64,000 nucleotides of DNA from SIG78 sp045635745 (GTDB lineage Bacteria; Verrucomicrobiota; Lentisphaeria; Victivallales; Victivallaceae): the NCBI GenBank assembly GCA_045635745.1, contig JAZTWG010000050.1, positions 1 to 64,000 of the forward strand. Direction: 5' to 3'. Position numbers and translations under genes: made by a program. Shown here piece after piece: positions 26,427-34,741 of the stretch. Each line of letters starts with the position of its first letter. The first letter of the stretch is position 1. Under the pieces are notes generated by a model. That model searched no databases. It worked only from the letters and a program-made list of their open reading frames with translations, and was not told the DNA's origin.

Positions 26427-27019
26427 AGAACCGCCTTGATTGCGGCTTCATCGATCGGCCCCTGACGCAGAATACGGCAAGGTTTTTCGCAAACAGTTAC
26501 CACAGTTGAAGCAACAGCATCGCAGGGCAGGGGGCCGCCATCAACGACCAGATCGACTTTACCATGCAATTCGGCAACAGCTTCTGCTGTGGTAAGTACA
26601 TTGGGCATACCGGAAGCATTGGCGCTGGTGCTGGCCAGCGCACGGCCGTATTTTTCCAACAGCGCAAGTATAAATTCATGAGCCGGTATGCGTATACCGA
26701 TAGTGGGATATTTTTTGTTTCCTGGTGCGATCACCGTGATCGGCCCCGGTGCAAATTTTTCCAGCAGGGCGTTTGCTTCGCTGTTGAGTTTTGCTCCGGA
26801 TTTTTCTGCCATAGCTGCATTGGCCGCAAACATGGCAAGCGGTTTGTTTTCGCTTCGGCCTTTGAGCTCGTAAATACGCTTGCGCGCCATGTCATCTTCC
26901 CAATCGCATACCAGTCCGTAAACGGTTTCGGTGGGCACCAGAATAACCGAGCCCGGAGTTTTTAAACAAGTTACAGCTTGCTGCAGAAGATCTTCCACTT
27001 TTACCTCAGGCATTGACAT
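26417..27019 (-). CDS. tsaC: Threonylcarbamoyl-AMP synthase (Sua5/YrdC)
   Basis: Makes threonylcarbamoyl-AMP from threonine, bicarbonate and ATP for the t6A modification of tRNA. The YrdC fold signature is clear: VPTETVYGLVCD near the start, KGRSENKPLAMF, IGIRIPAHEFI and STSANASGMPN. The 200 residues match the short YrdC form without the Sua5 C-terminal domain. The start is uncertain: ATG at 27019, ATG at 27013 and TTG at 27028 are all in frame, and the gene overlaps the end of the upstream symporter gene. It is probably co-transcribed with that symporter. Confidence 0.92.
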   Translation of the reverse strand: MSMPEVKVEDLLQQAVTCLKTPGSVILVPTETVYGLVCDWEDDMARKRIYELKGRSENKPLAMFAANAAMAEKSGAKLNSEANALLEKFAPGPITVIAPGNKKYPTIGIRIPAHEFILALLEKYGRALASTSANASGMPNVLTTAEAVAELHGKVDLVVDGGPLPCDAVASTVVTVCEKPCRILRQGPIDEAAIKAVLHQ

Positions 27020-28658
27020 TGTTTTCAAGCGCTTTTCCGGCTTTACGCAGCTTTTTCTGATGTTTTTTCAACTCTTTGTTTTCACGCTCATGGAATCTTT
27101 TGGAAATGCGTTCGCCGACATAAGATGTTGTAAATGCAACGATACCCGCCGCAAAACCGAATACCGCACCATTGGTCAACTGGAAGTTGAATGTATCAGA
27201 TGCCAGTTTTTCTGCGAGAGTTCCGTTTATTCCCAAACCGGTGATAAATGTGTACGATACCCACACCAGTGTGGAAACGATCATGGTGCACCAGATCGTG
27301 CACGACGATGCTTTGGGCAGATATATTGCCGCCACCACCGGGATCAGCACAACCACCAATTGCGACGACCAGCAGCTGGTCATCAAAGCATAAATACTTT
27401 CAACATTCATTGCCAGATAAGTTGCAATTACCAGCAGCAGTACCGTGGCGATACGCGTGGCAAGCAGAATGCCTTTTTCGGATACAGCCGGATTCAACGG
27501 ACGTATGACATTATTTACCAACAAACTGGATGCCGCCAGCAGCGAACTGTCAGCTGAACTCATGATCGCCGAAATAAGCGCACTCAAAAACAGCGTAAGC
27601 AATATCGGGTGCATGGTTCCCATTACACCGATAGCCACCCGCGGCAGAACCTGATTTTCCAGATTTACCCCCATGGCTTCTGTTGTAATCCCCCATTTGG
27701 GCAGCAGTATTTTAGCTGCCAACCCGATCGTTATAGGTATGATGGCTATGGAAAAGTAGATAAATCCGGACATGATCGAGCTGGAGATTGCCACTTTGTC
27801 ATCCTTGCTGGCAAGCGAGCGCTGGATAAGATCCTGCCCTACCATACATCCCAGGCCCATAATGATCCAGCTGCCGATATAGTTTACTGTATGCAGCGGT
27901 TTTCCTGCCGCCGATACTGCCGGTGCCAGCGAAAGATCCACTGCCGGATTGCTGAGTATGGCATCAAAACCACCGGCCATCTCTACCGCGCCGGGCACGA
28001 TTATGAACAAGCCGGCAACGATCAGAACCACCTGCACCACATCGGTGATCGTAACAGCCCACATGCCGCCGGAAACGGTATAAAACAGCACCACAGCCGC
28101 GCCGATCATACGGGCGTAAAAGAGATCTATTCCGGTAAGAAGATTGAGCAAAGTTCCCAAGCCCAGAACCTGAGCGCCCAGCCAACCCACATAAACTGGA
28201 ATCAGCCAGAGCGTGGTATAGATTCCGGCTCCGCGGCCGTAACGCTTTTCTATAATATCCGTAACGGTCATGCAGTTGAGTTTGCGTAATACCCCTACAA
28301 TGAATATACCCGCCAATATCAGACTCAACGAGGCCCCGAACGGATCTGCTATAACATCGCGCAAGCTTCCTCTGTATACCGTTGCTGCCACGCCCATACT
28401 GGATCCGGCGCCGAACCATGTGGCAAGCAGAGTTGCTGTGGCCATCCAGAGCGGCAGACGTCTGCCGGCAACGATAAAGTCACCGAGGCTCTTTACCTTG
28501 CGCCCGCTGAAATAACCGATCCCAAGCATAACAAGCACATAAATAGCGATCCCGATCCAGAGAATAGTCCGGGTAGTGCCGTCCAGGTTTATCATAGCTT
28601 CGCCTTCGGCATTGAGCGTCGGGGCGGCGGCAAAAACAATTTGTGATATATTGATCAT
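27006..28658 (-). CDS. Sodium:solute symporter family (SSS) transporter
   Basis: An inner-membrane sodium-coupled importer of 550 residues with about thirteen hydrophobic helices. Diagnostic stretches are YFSGRKVKSLGDFIVAGRRL and WFGAGSSMGVAATVY near the N-terminus, and ISAIMSSADSSLLAASSLL in the middle. The latter is the SSS consensus around TM8 with its sodium-site serines. A basic C-terminal tail follows. The substrate may be a sugar, sialic acid or other organic solute; subfamily cannot be decided by eye. ATG at 28658 lacks a clear ribosome site, and ATG at 28595, after AAGG, would remove 21 residues and still keep the first helix. Confidence 0.9.
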   Translation of the reverse strand: MINISQIVFAAAPTLNAEGEAMINLDGTTRTILWIGIAIYVLVMLGIGYFSGRKVKSLGDFIVAGRRLPLWMATATLLATWFGAGSSMGVAATVYRGSLRDVIADPFGASLSLILAGIFIVGVLRKLNCMTVTDIIEKRYGRGAGIYTTLWLIPVYVGWLGAQVLGLGTLLNLLTGIDLFYARMIGAAVVLFYTVSGGMWAVTITDVVQVVLIVAGLFIIVPGAVEMAGGFDAILSNPAVDLSLAPAVSAAGKPLHTVNYIGSWIIMGLGCMVGQDLIQRSLASKDDKVAISSSIMSGFIYFSIAIIPITIGLAAKILLPKWGITTEAMGVNLENQVLPRVAIGVMGTMHPILLTLFLSALISAIMSSADSSLLAASSLLVNNVIRPLNPAVSEKGILLATRIATVLLLVIATYLAMNVESIYALMTSCWSSQLVVVLIPVVAAIYLPKASSCTIWCTMIVSTLVWVSYTFITGLGINGTLAEKLASDTFNFQLTNGAVFGFAAGIVAFTTSYVGERISKRFHERENKELKKHQKKLRKAGKALENNVNA

Positions 28659-28944
28659 CGGACGAATGTATTTCCTTATTGTTCTTTAATATTCATTCAT
28701 GATTTAAAATTTTGCAAGCATTAAAAATAACGCCCTTTTTCCGGATTGCAATTTTCAAAACCCGTCAATATTTAATTTTTCCTGATTTTTTAGTTGTTTA
28801 TGGCATTTTTAGAAAAAAAACATAGAAAAATGATCGCTGTAACTTTAAAATATTTGCATTTTTTTTTTAGGGTGTTATTTTATAAATTTTTGATTTAACT
28901 GTGCAGAAAGCACTCATTTTTTTTCAATGAAAGGATCAATAACT

Positions 28945-29949
28945 ATGTCCAAAGCCTACAACGTCGCTGTAGCCGGTGCTACAGGAGCGGTCGGGATCGA
29001 AATGATCAAAACGCTCGAAAAGCGTAATTTCCCCGTTAAAAACCTCAAACTGCTGGCGTCTGCCCGTTCTGCCGGTAAAAAGCTGACGTTCAAAGGCACC
29101 GAAATCACTATTGAAGAAATGACTGAAAATTCCTTCAAGGGTGTGGATATTGCTCTTTTCAGTGCCGGCGGCGATATTTCCAAGCAGTATCGCAAAGCGG
29201 TGGTCGATGCCGGTTGCGTTATGGTCGATAACTCCAGCGCTTTCCGTATGGATGACGATGTGCCGCTGGTCGTGCCGGAAGTCAACCCCGAAGATGTCAA
29301 ATGGCACAATGGCGTGATCGCCAACCCCAACTGCACCACTGCTATCATGCTGGTGGCTGTTGCTCCGCTGCACCGCGCCAAGAAACTCAAGCGACTGGTT
29401 GCTGCCACCTATCAGGCTACCAGCGGCGCCGGTGCCAAAGGTATGGAAGAACTCATTGTGCAGACCCGTCAGCTGTTGAACGGCGAAGCTATTGAACCCA
29501 AAGCTTTTGCCCACCGGATCGGTTTCAATCTGATCCCGCACATCGATGTCTTCTACGATAACGGTTATACCAAAGAAGAGCTCAAGATGCTCAACGAAAG
29601 CCGCAAGATGCTGCATTTGCCCGATTTGCAGCTTTCCTGCACCTGCGTACGTATTCCGGTGCTGCGTGCCCACAGCGAATCTCTCAATATGGAATTCGAA
29701 GAAGATATTACTCCGGATGAAGTTCGCGCCATCTTGAGCAAGGCTCCCGGCGTGCAGGTTGTCGATGACCCCATGAACAAGGTTTATCCCATGCCGATCG
29801 ATGCCACCGAAAAGTACGATGTGCTTGCCGGCCGTATCCGTCAGGACATCTCCCGCAATGACCTTAAGGGTATCGAAATGTTTGTTACCGGCGACCAGCT
29901 GCTTAAAGGAGCTGCTCTCAACGCTGTTCAGATTGCTGAATTGCTGTGA
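28945..29949 (+). CDS. asd: Aspartate-semialdehyde dehydrogenase
   Basis: Reduces aspartyl phosphate to aspartate semialdehyde with NADPH, for lysine/diaminopimelate, threonine and methionine synthesis. The start is set at ATG 28945, nine bases after AAGGA; an in-frame ATG at 28927 overlaps the ribosome site. The protein is 334 residues. NADP loop GATGAVG (11-17), DNSSAFRM (95-102), the catalytic Cys C130 in ANPNCTT, and RIPVLRAHSES with the base-like His are all present. The 286-base region before it is AT-rich and shows only weak promoter matches and a tiny GTGC/GCAC hairpin. I see no lysine-riboswitch-sized leader. Confidence 0.96.
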   Translation: MSKAYNVAVAGATGAVGIEMIKTLEKRNFPVKNLKLLASARSAGKKLTFKGTEITIEEMTENSFKGVDIALFSAGGDISKQYRKAVVDAGCVMVDNSSAFRMDDDVPLVVPEVNPEDVKWHNGVIANPNCTTAIMLVAVAPLHRAKKLKRLVAATYQATSGAGAKGMEELIVQTRQLLNGEAIEPKAFAHRIGFNLIPHIDVFYDNGYTKEELKMLNESRKMLHLPDLQLSCTCVRIPVLRAHSESLNMEFEEDITPDEVRAILSKAPGVQVVDDPMNKVYPMPIDATEKYDVLAGRIRQDISRNDLKGIEMFVTGDQLLKGAALNAVQIAELL

Positions 29950-29971
29950 GACAGGCTGGATAAAAAATTTC

Positions 29972-30010
29972 AAGGTATTGTTGCAAAAAGTTGCGACAAT
30001 ACCTTTTTTA
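29972..30010 (+). terminator. Intrinsic terminator after asd
   Basis: A 13-bp stem GGTATTGTTGCAA / TTGCGACAATACC (one wobble) is followed by TTTTTT. It ends 24 bases before the next gene. Confidence 0.88.
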
Positions 30011-30033
30011 TTCTCAAGAAAGGAGTTTTTACT

Positions 30034-30957
30034 ATGGATCGTACACCAGATTTTATTCATAAGATCGGTTCCATTGACTGCGACATCGTGGAAGCCAATC
30101 CGGTGGTGTGGAAAGGTGAACTGCTGATTTTTGAATACATCCGCGGTTATGCCAATGACAAACTGCATGGCACCGGCCGTCAGCGCTGCTATTTCAACAA
30201 CAGTTGGATATCTTACTTCCGTTTCCGTAAAGTCAGCGATAACAGTTTCAGTCTTCCTTTCGGTTTGGGGCTGCATATGGGTAATGCTTTTGTCGATGGA
30301 GACCGTATGGTGGTCACTTGCGGTTCTGACTGGGGCGGCAGCCGTTTTTATCAGTTGGAAAGTAAAGATCTGATCCGCTGGACGACTCCGAGGCTGATTC
30401 TCGATGATCCCCGTCAGGTCGGCTACAATACCTCGGTTTGCAAAGCCGGCGATAAATTTGTGATGATCTACGAACTGGGCGCTCCTAAAGAAAAAGTCGG
30501 CGATCACCCCTTTACCATGTTTTTTGCCGAAAGTAAGGACCTGGTGACTTTCCGGGCAATAGATGGTGCGGTGTTCGGTTTTGACCACTATACCGGCGGA
30601 CCCATGGTGCGTTATTTTGCCGGCTGCTACTATGTATTTTATCTCGGTGGCAGTTACGATGATGGTTTCGAAACTGTGGTCGCCCGTTCCAAAGATCTGA
30701 AAAACTGGGATTACAGCAAAAAAATCGTTTTGGGGTACGGCGAAGCAGACTACAAGCTTCACGAAGTATTTCCCGTCAGCGAAGTCGCCAGAGTCAAGGC
30801 TGCAAACAACATCAATGCTTCTGACCTTGATATGTGCGAATATAACGGTAATCTGGAACTGGTTTACAGTTGGGGCAATCAGAGAGGTGTGGAATTTCTT
30901 GCCCGTGCCGTCGTACCCGGCATGACAGAACAGCAATTCTGCGAAAGCTTTTTTTAA
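30034..30957 (+). CDS. Five-bladed beta-propeller glycosidase-like protein
   Basis: This 307-residue cytoplasmic protein has the repeated short-strand pattern of GH43/32/68/117-type propellers. Examples are CDIVEANPVVWKGELLIF, GYNTSVCKAGDKFVMIYELG, GGPMVRYFAGCYYVFYLGG and NASDLDMCEYNGNLELVYSW. Conserved acids at D/E sites (SIDCDIVEANP, NASDLDM) fit the catalytic pattern of these families. I cannot choose a GH family. A strong site, AAAGGAG, precedes the ATG. It sits after the asd terminator and has no obvious metabolic partner, so its substrate is unknown. Confidence 0.7.
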   Translation: MDRTPDFIHKIGSIDCDIVEANPVVWKGELLIFEYIRGYANDKLHGTGRQRCYFNNSWISYFRFRKVSDNSFSLPFGLGLHMGNAFVDGDRMVVTCGSDWGGSRFYQLESKDLIRWTTPRLILDDPRQVGYNTSVCKAGDKFVMIYELGAPKEKVGDHPFTMFFAESKDLVTFRAIDGAVFGFDHYTGGPMVRYFAGCYYVFYLGGSYDDGFETVVARSKDLKNWDYSKKIVLGYGEADYKLHEVFPVSEVARVKAANNINASDLDMCEYNGNLELVYSWGNQRGVEFLARAVVPGMTEQQFCESFF

Positions 30958-31010
30958 GCGGGGGCAACGCACCAAAAATATGGCGCGGCTTGCGGCGCCT
31001 TGACAAAGTC

Positions 31011-31071
31011 CAGAACAGGATAGTAAAAGGGTGTTACCTTACAGGTAGCACCCTTTTACTATCCCATTCTG
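31011..31071. repeat. Long imperfect hairpin downstream of the propeller gene
   Basis: Arms 31011-31039 and 31043-31071 pair over about 29 bp with three mismatches or wobbles around a three-base loop. The core arms run GTAAAAGGGTG to CACCCTTTTAC. No poly-T follows directly, but it lies 53 bases after the stop and may act as a terminator or RNA stabiliser. Its right arm is the beginning of the first direct-repeat copy described next. Confidence 0.75.
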
Positions 31072-31400
31072 TCTTTTTGCCAATGCATCCCCAATCCATC
31101 GCCATCTTTTTGCCGGTTGCCCCCTGTATGCAGTTGTTTTGCAATATTTTTTATTACGCTGTTTTTGGGGAATGTATGTGCCGGGTGTTACCCTTTTACT
31201 ATCCCATTCTGTCTTTTTGCCAATGCATCCCCAATCCTACGCCATCTTTTTGGCGGTCGCCCCCCAGTGAGTGGCTTTTTTTGCAATATTTTTTATTGAG
31301 CCGTTTTTTCTGCATCTGCGGTGTCTTCAGCACTTTTCTTTTTCGCAATGCCTCCCCCATCCTGCGCCATCTTTTTGGCGGTCGCCCCCTGTGAGGAACG
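31050..31400. repeat. Three direct repeats of about 80 bp in a gene-free region
   Basis: Copies begin near 31050, 31190 and 31338. They share the order ACCCTTTTACTATCCCATTC (copies 1 and 2 only), GCAATGC, CCCAATCC or CCCATCCTG, GCCATCTTTTTG, GCGGTCGCCCCC. Anchor GCCATC lies at 31101, 31241 and 31366, a period of 140 then 125 bases. GCAATATTTTTTATT separates copies 1-2 and 2-3. Each copy holds a small hairpin CGCCA/TGGCG. Open frames crossing the region give low-complexity translations, so I treat it as non-coding. Confidence 0.8.
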
Positions 31401-31407
31401 GCGTTTC

Positions 31408-31542
31408 CTGTCCAACCTGTCCGACCTGTCCGGTGTGTCCGGTGTGTCCGGTGTGTCCGGTGTGTCCGGTGTGTCCGGCGTGTCCGGCGTGTCCGGCGTG
31501 TCCGGCGTGTCCGGCGTGTCCGGCGTGTCCGGCGTGTCCGGC
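31408..31542. repeat. 9-bp minisatellite, 15 units
   Basis: Fifteen head-to-tail 9-bp units: CTGTCCAAC, CTGTCCGAC, CTGTCCGGT, then four GTGTCCGGT and eight GTGTCCGGC. The gradual change of unit sequence from left to right suggests growth by slippage from one side. Being a multiple of three it stays open in several frames, but no start signal or domain supports a protein. Confidence 0.92.
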
Positions 31543-31637
31543 GTGGCGCATTGTTACTTAAATTTATATTTTGCGCCCCCCAAAGCATTTTCAGCATATT
31601 TTTTGCCGTTTTTTTCTGCTATAAGAATATTTTGAGA

Positions 31638-31666
31638 TTGAAAAAATATTGTTTTCATGATATCTT
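31638..31666 (+). promoter_or_regulatory. Promoter of the DNA methyltransferase gene
   Basis: TTGAAA-N17-TATCTT, 28 bases before the methyltransferase ATG. Confidence 0.6.
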
Positions 31667-31693
31667 AATTACGGATTTTTACAAAGGTATTTT

Positions 31694-32644
31694 ATGAAAG
31701 CAGAAAAAAAACGCGCCCCGCGCAATCGCACATTGACCCTTTCGGAAACAGAAAAACAGCAATTATCCGGTGAGTTGCTTGGAGTTGAAAGCCGTGTTGA
31801 GTTTGACGCGGTCTGCAACCGTATCATTTGCGGCGATATGGAAAAAGTGGTGGATTTTCTGCCGGATAACTTTGTGGATCTTCTTATTCTCGATCCCCCG
31901 TATAATCTGCCCAAAGATTTCAATGGATTGAAGTTTTCGGGCATGAGCAATGAAGCGTACATTGCTTATCTTGACCGCTGGCTGGGGAAACTGGTGCGAT
32001 TACTCAAGCCGGAAGCTTCAGTATATCTCTGCTGCGACTGGCAATGTTCGGCGGCATGTTTTATGGTGCTTTCCAAATACTTTACTGTCCGCAACCGCAT
32101 TGTCTGGCAGCGGGAGAAGGGCAGGGGAGCCAGGCGTAATTGGAAAAACAGCTGTGAAGATATCTGGTTTGCCACCGTTGGAAAAAAATATACCTTTAAT
32201 CTGGATGCTGTAAAACAGAAACGCCGGGTGCTGGCACCTTACCGCAGCAATGGCGAACCCAAAGACTGGGTGGAAGATTCCGATGGTAAATTCCGCATGA
32301 CCTGTCCCGGAAATTTCTGGGATGATATTTCTGTACCTTACTGGTCGATGCCGGAAAACACCGACCACCCCACCCAGAAACCGGAAAAACTTCTTGCCAA
32401 ACTCATTCTGGCCAGTTCCAATGTCGGCGATGTAGTTTTGGATCCCTTTGCCGGCAGCGGTTCTTCGGCGGTCACCGCGGCTAAATTGAACCGCAAATTT
32501 GTCGGGATAGAGCAAAATAGCGAGTATTGCTGCTGGGCATTGGCCAGATTGCTGCGGGCGTGCAATGATAAGCATATCCAGGGGTACGAGGACGGGGTTT
32601 TTTACGAACGCAATACCCGGAAGCAATCTTCCGGAAGAAGTTGA
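31694..32644 (+). CDS. Beta-class DNA methyltransferase (N6-adenine or N4-cytosine), solitary
   Basis: A 316-residue site-specific DNA methyltransferase using S-adenosylmethionine. Catalytic motif IV DPPYNLP lies near residues 66-72 and SAM motif I DPFAGSGSS near 249-257, the order of the beta class. The middle block RNRIVWQREKGRGARRNWKN, then DIWF, is common to adenine methyltransferases of this class, with the target-recognition region after it. No restriction endonuclease or specificity subunit is encoded next to it, so it looks like an orphan regulatory or protective enzyme. Recognition sequence cannot be read. It lies just downstream of the repeat cluster. Confidence 0.92.
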   Translation: MKAEKKRAPRNRTLTLSETEKQQLSGELLGVESRVEFDAVCNRIICGDMEKVVDFLPDNFVDLLILDPPYNLPKDFNGLKFSGMSNEAYIAYLDRWLGKLVRLLKPEASVYLCCDWQCSAACFMVLSKYFTVRNRIVWQREKGRGARRNWKNSCEDIWFATVGKKYTFNLDAVKQKRRVLAPYRSNGEPKDWVEDSDGKFRMTCPGNFWDDISVPYWSMPENTDHPTQKPEKLLAKLILASSNVGDVVLDPFAGSGSSAVTAAKLNRKFVGIEQNSEYCCWALARLLRACNDKHIQGYEDGVFYERNTRKQSSGRS

Positions 32645-32674
32645 TGAAAAAAACAGTTTTTTTTCGATAGCGAC

Positions 32675-32716
32675 TTGACAAATCCACTTTCAGGCGGTAT
32701 AATAGCAAATACCGCC
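32675..32716 (+). promoter_or_regulatory. Perfect-consensus promoter with overlapping dyad, HlyD-like gene
   Basis: TTGACA (32675-32680), 17 bases, TATAAT (32698-32703): an exact sigma70 consensus. The arms GGCGGTAT (32693-32700) and ATACCGCC (32709-32716) form a perfect 8-bp dyad covering the -10 box and start point. A promoter this strong overlapped by a dyad suggests tight repression. Confidence 0.8.
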
Positions 32717-32760
32717 GTAAGAGTAGTTTAATTTTATTTTAAATACAGAGCATTGGGATC

Positions 32761-33822
32761 GTGAAGAAGTCAGTTTTGTTGGGGACTGTTGTTGGTGCTG
32801 CTGCAATCGGGGCAGCAGCTGTTTACTGGGGATGGGATTTATTTCAGGGCACCGCAGAAATAAATGAGCATTCGGCATTTACTGCATCAGATAAATCTGC
32901 ATCGCGGATCATTCGCGGCACCGGTTATGTTCGCGGAGTAAGTACGCGTTCGCTCAAAAACAAATACGCAAGTTATGTCAGCAAAGTCAATTTTTACACC
33001 CAGCAAAGGGTGAAAAAAGGCGATGTTATTCTGGAATACGATGACCTTGATCTGCGTACCAATATTGCCAAACTTCAACATGATATTGCCGAACTTGAGC
33101 AATCTCTGGTGCTTAAAAAGATCGCATTGCAGCTTACGCGCATCGACCCGCTGCCTTCGGGGTACCGCAATTTGCGCCTGAAGCGCGATATTGCCCAGGA
33201 GCGTTTCAACCGGCACGCGCATGAGCTTGAAGTTTATGAGCAGTTGTTCGACAGCAAGATCGTGTCGGATTTGACTTTGCGCGAAAAACGCCAGCAGGTC
33301 AAAGATTACGAAGGTGATCTCATGTGTCTGGACAGCGATATGAAAGTCCTTAATCAGGGGCTGGAAAAGCTTACGATCCGGCGCGATGAAGAAGCGGTCA
33401 AAGAAATCGAAATCAAGCTTGCCAATTTACGCAAAGAACTTGCTTTGCTGGAAGAACAGAAGAAGTTTTACAAGATAGTTGCGCCGATAGATGGCTTGTG
33501 TATTACCAACTCTGATACAGTCGGTTGTTATGACTCGGTTGGTACAACTGCTGCCATCGTGCATCGGGATACCAGAAAGTTGATCTATGCATACTTTGAC
33601 GAACGCGATATCAAGCATGTAACAGAAGGTAAACCGTGCCGTTTCCGCAGCAATCAGTATGGCGATGATGTGGAGTTTGAAGTAACGCCATACGAAGTAA
33701 AGCGTACTTTTAACTCCTATGGCGACCGTTTGATGATGTATGCCAAATTCCGTTTGACCAAAGAACCCAAACCGTTGCGTATCGATTCGATCGGCACGGT
33801 GGAAGTTGAAGTAAATCGGTAA
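32761..33822 (+). CDS. HlyD-like membrane-fusion/adaptor protein, orphan
   Basis: A 353-residue periplasmic adaptor anchored by an N-terminal hydrophobic segment (about 4-25). A biotinyl-lipoyl-like half (GVSTRSLKNKYASYVSKVNF) precedes a long alpha-helical hairpin (about 95-235). The second lipoyl half APIDGLCITN and a beta-barrel segment (LIYAYFDERDIKHV) follow. Adaptors of this kind bridge an inner-membrane pump and an outer-membrane channel. No ABC, RND or MFS pump and no TolC-like gene is beside it, so the partner must be elsewhere. The start is GTG, with only a weak ribosome site. A strong promoter and terminator mark it as monocistronic. Confidence 0.83.
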   Translation: MKKSVLLGTVVGAAAIGAAAVYWGWDLFQGTAEINEHSAFTASDKSASRIIRGTGYVRGVSTRSLKNKYASYVSKVNFYTQQRVKKGDVILEYDDLDLRTNIAKLQHDIAELEQSLVLKKIALQLTRIDPLPSGYRNLRLKRDIAQERFNRHAHELEVYEQLFDSKIVSDLTLREKRQQVKDYEGDLMCLDSDMKVLNQGLEKLTIRRDEEAVKEIEIKLANLRKELALLEEQKKFYKIVAPIDGLCITNSDTVGCYDSVGTTAAIVHRDTRKLIYAYFDERDIKHVTEGKPCRFRSNQYGDDVEFEVTPYEVKRTFNSYGDRLMMYAKFRLTKEPKPLRIDSIGTVEVEVNR

Positions 33823-33837
33823 GTAAATAAATCCGAC

Positions 33838-33887
33838 GGGCTGAGGCAAAAAATGTTTGAGTTTTTGCTTCAGCCCTGTTTTTTTTT
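33838..33887 (+). terminator. Intrinsic terminator after the HlyD-like gene
   Basis: GGGCTGAGGCAAAAA pairs with TTTTTGCTTCAGCCC, followed by TG and nine T. It separates this gene from the convergent SGNH hydrolase. Confidence 0.88.
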
Positions 33888-33919
33888 ATCGGTTGAGCCG
33901 GTAGAATAGCGTATAATGA

Positions 33920-34660
33920 TTATTTTTTGCTTTTTGCCGGCATCGGGAAATCTCTGCTTATTGCTGCAAAAACCAATCTGGCGATACGTTCTTTGCCTTT
34001 TTCGCTGTAGGCGTGTATGCGGTCGGTAGTGAAAATGCGTTTATCCGCCTGCAGTTCCAACCGGCCGCGGATCCCGGAGTTGCGGGTAAGATCGATCAAA
34101 TGGCAGGAGTAATAATCGCAAAGTGCCGCCAGCTGGTCACGATAAATCAACCGCAGACTGTCTTTTTCCGGAGATGATTTTGCGTAAAAATTCGATATAA
34201 GATAAATTTCTGACTCCGGATGATCTTCCACGATTTTTTTCAAAGTTGTTATTGCTGCTTTGAGCTGTTCGTCTTCGAGTTTTGCATTGTCGCTGCTGCA
34301 GAGAGCAAGTACATCTTTGTAGCTGAAACGGCTGTCTGGAAGCTTGTTGCCGCCAGTGGTTATAATGATTATGTCGGCATGTTTTTTCTGCCGCTGCAAG
34401 AGTTGTTTGGCTTGTTCCCATTGCTGCATAATAGAGGCGCGCCGCTTTGTTCCGAAAACTTCCCAAGCAGAACCATTTACTGCTGTATTGATAACGGTAC
34501 AGCTTTCCGGCAGATAACGCTCTTTAATAATACCCGCCCAAGAGCGGGTTGGTGTTGTGGAACTGTCGCCCATGATAACAAAAGTTTTGTTGTCAAAAGG
34601 ATTTCCTGCCTGAAGCATAAAAACGGCGGCAATCAGAGCCAAGATAGTTGCGATTTTCAT
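33920..34660 (-). CDS. Secreted SGNH/GDSL hydrolase
   Basis: A 246-residue exported esterase-like enzyme. A signal peptide (about 1-18, MKIATILALIAAVFMLQA) is followed by block I VIMGDSST with nucleophile S33, the Gly of block II in VNGSA, block III TTGGN, and the Asp/His pair in DRIHAYSEKG near the C-terminus. SGNH enzymes commonly deacetylate glycans, which fits the surrounding glycosidase genes; the substrate itself is not visible. GGAG lies upstream of the ATG. It follows the araC-like gene on the same strand by 81 bases and may be read through from it. Confidence 0.86.
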   Translation of the reverse strand: MKIATILALIAAVFMLQAGNPFDNKTFVIMGDSSTTPTRSWAGIIKERYLPESCTVINTAVNGSAWEVFGTKRRASIMQQWEQAKQLLQRQKKHADIIIITTGGNKLPDSRFSYKDVLALCSSDNAKLEDEQLKAAITTLKKIVEDHPESEIYLISNFYAKSSPEKDSLRLIYRDQLAALCDYYSCHLIDLTRNSGIRGRLELQADKRIFTTDRIHAYSEKGKERIARLVFAAISRDFPMPAKSKK

Positions 34661-34741
34661 AAAACGATCTCCATTTATGTAAAAATTTCAGTTGCAGCCA
34701 TATGGTATGGCGTATTTAAAAGATACAAATTCTTTTCAATC

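Noticed and set aside
28659..28944. Lysine riboswitch upstream of asd
   Set aside because: Only a small GTGC/GCAC hairpin is visible; there is no multi-helix leader and no terminator or sequester helix.
28936..30975. Antisense frame (679 codons) across asd and the propeller gene
   Set aside because: It spans two unrelated genes and a terminator, which no real gene should do here.
31050..31542. Possible CRISPR array
   Set aside because: The repeats are too long and unequal in one part and head-to-tail 9-mers in the other, with no unique spacers and no cas genes.
31199..31635. Frames through the minisatellite giving Cys-Pro, Ser-Gly-Val or His-Ala-Gly repeats
   Set aside because: The 9-bp period keeps several frames open on both strands at once; none has a signal, domain or ribosome site.
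31694..32644. A restriction-modification system
   Set aside because: Neighbouring genes are a repeat region and an adaptor protein; no nuclease candidate is seen.
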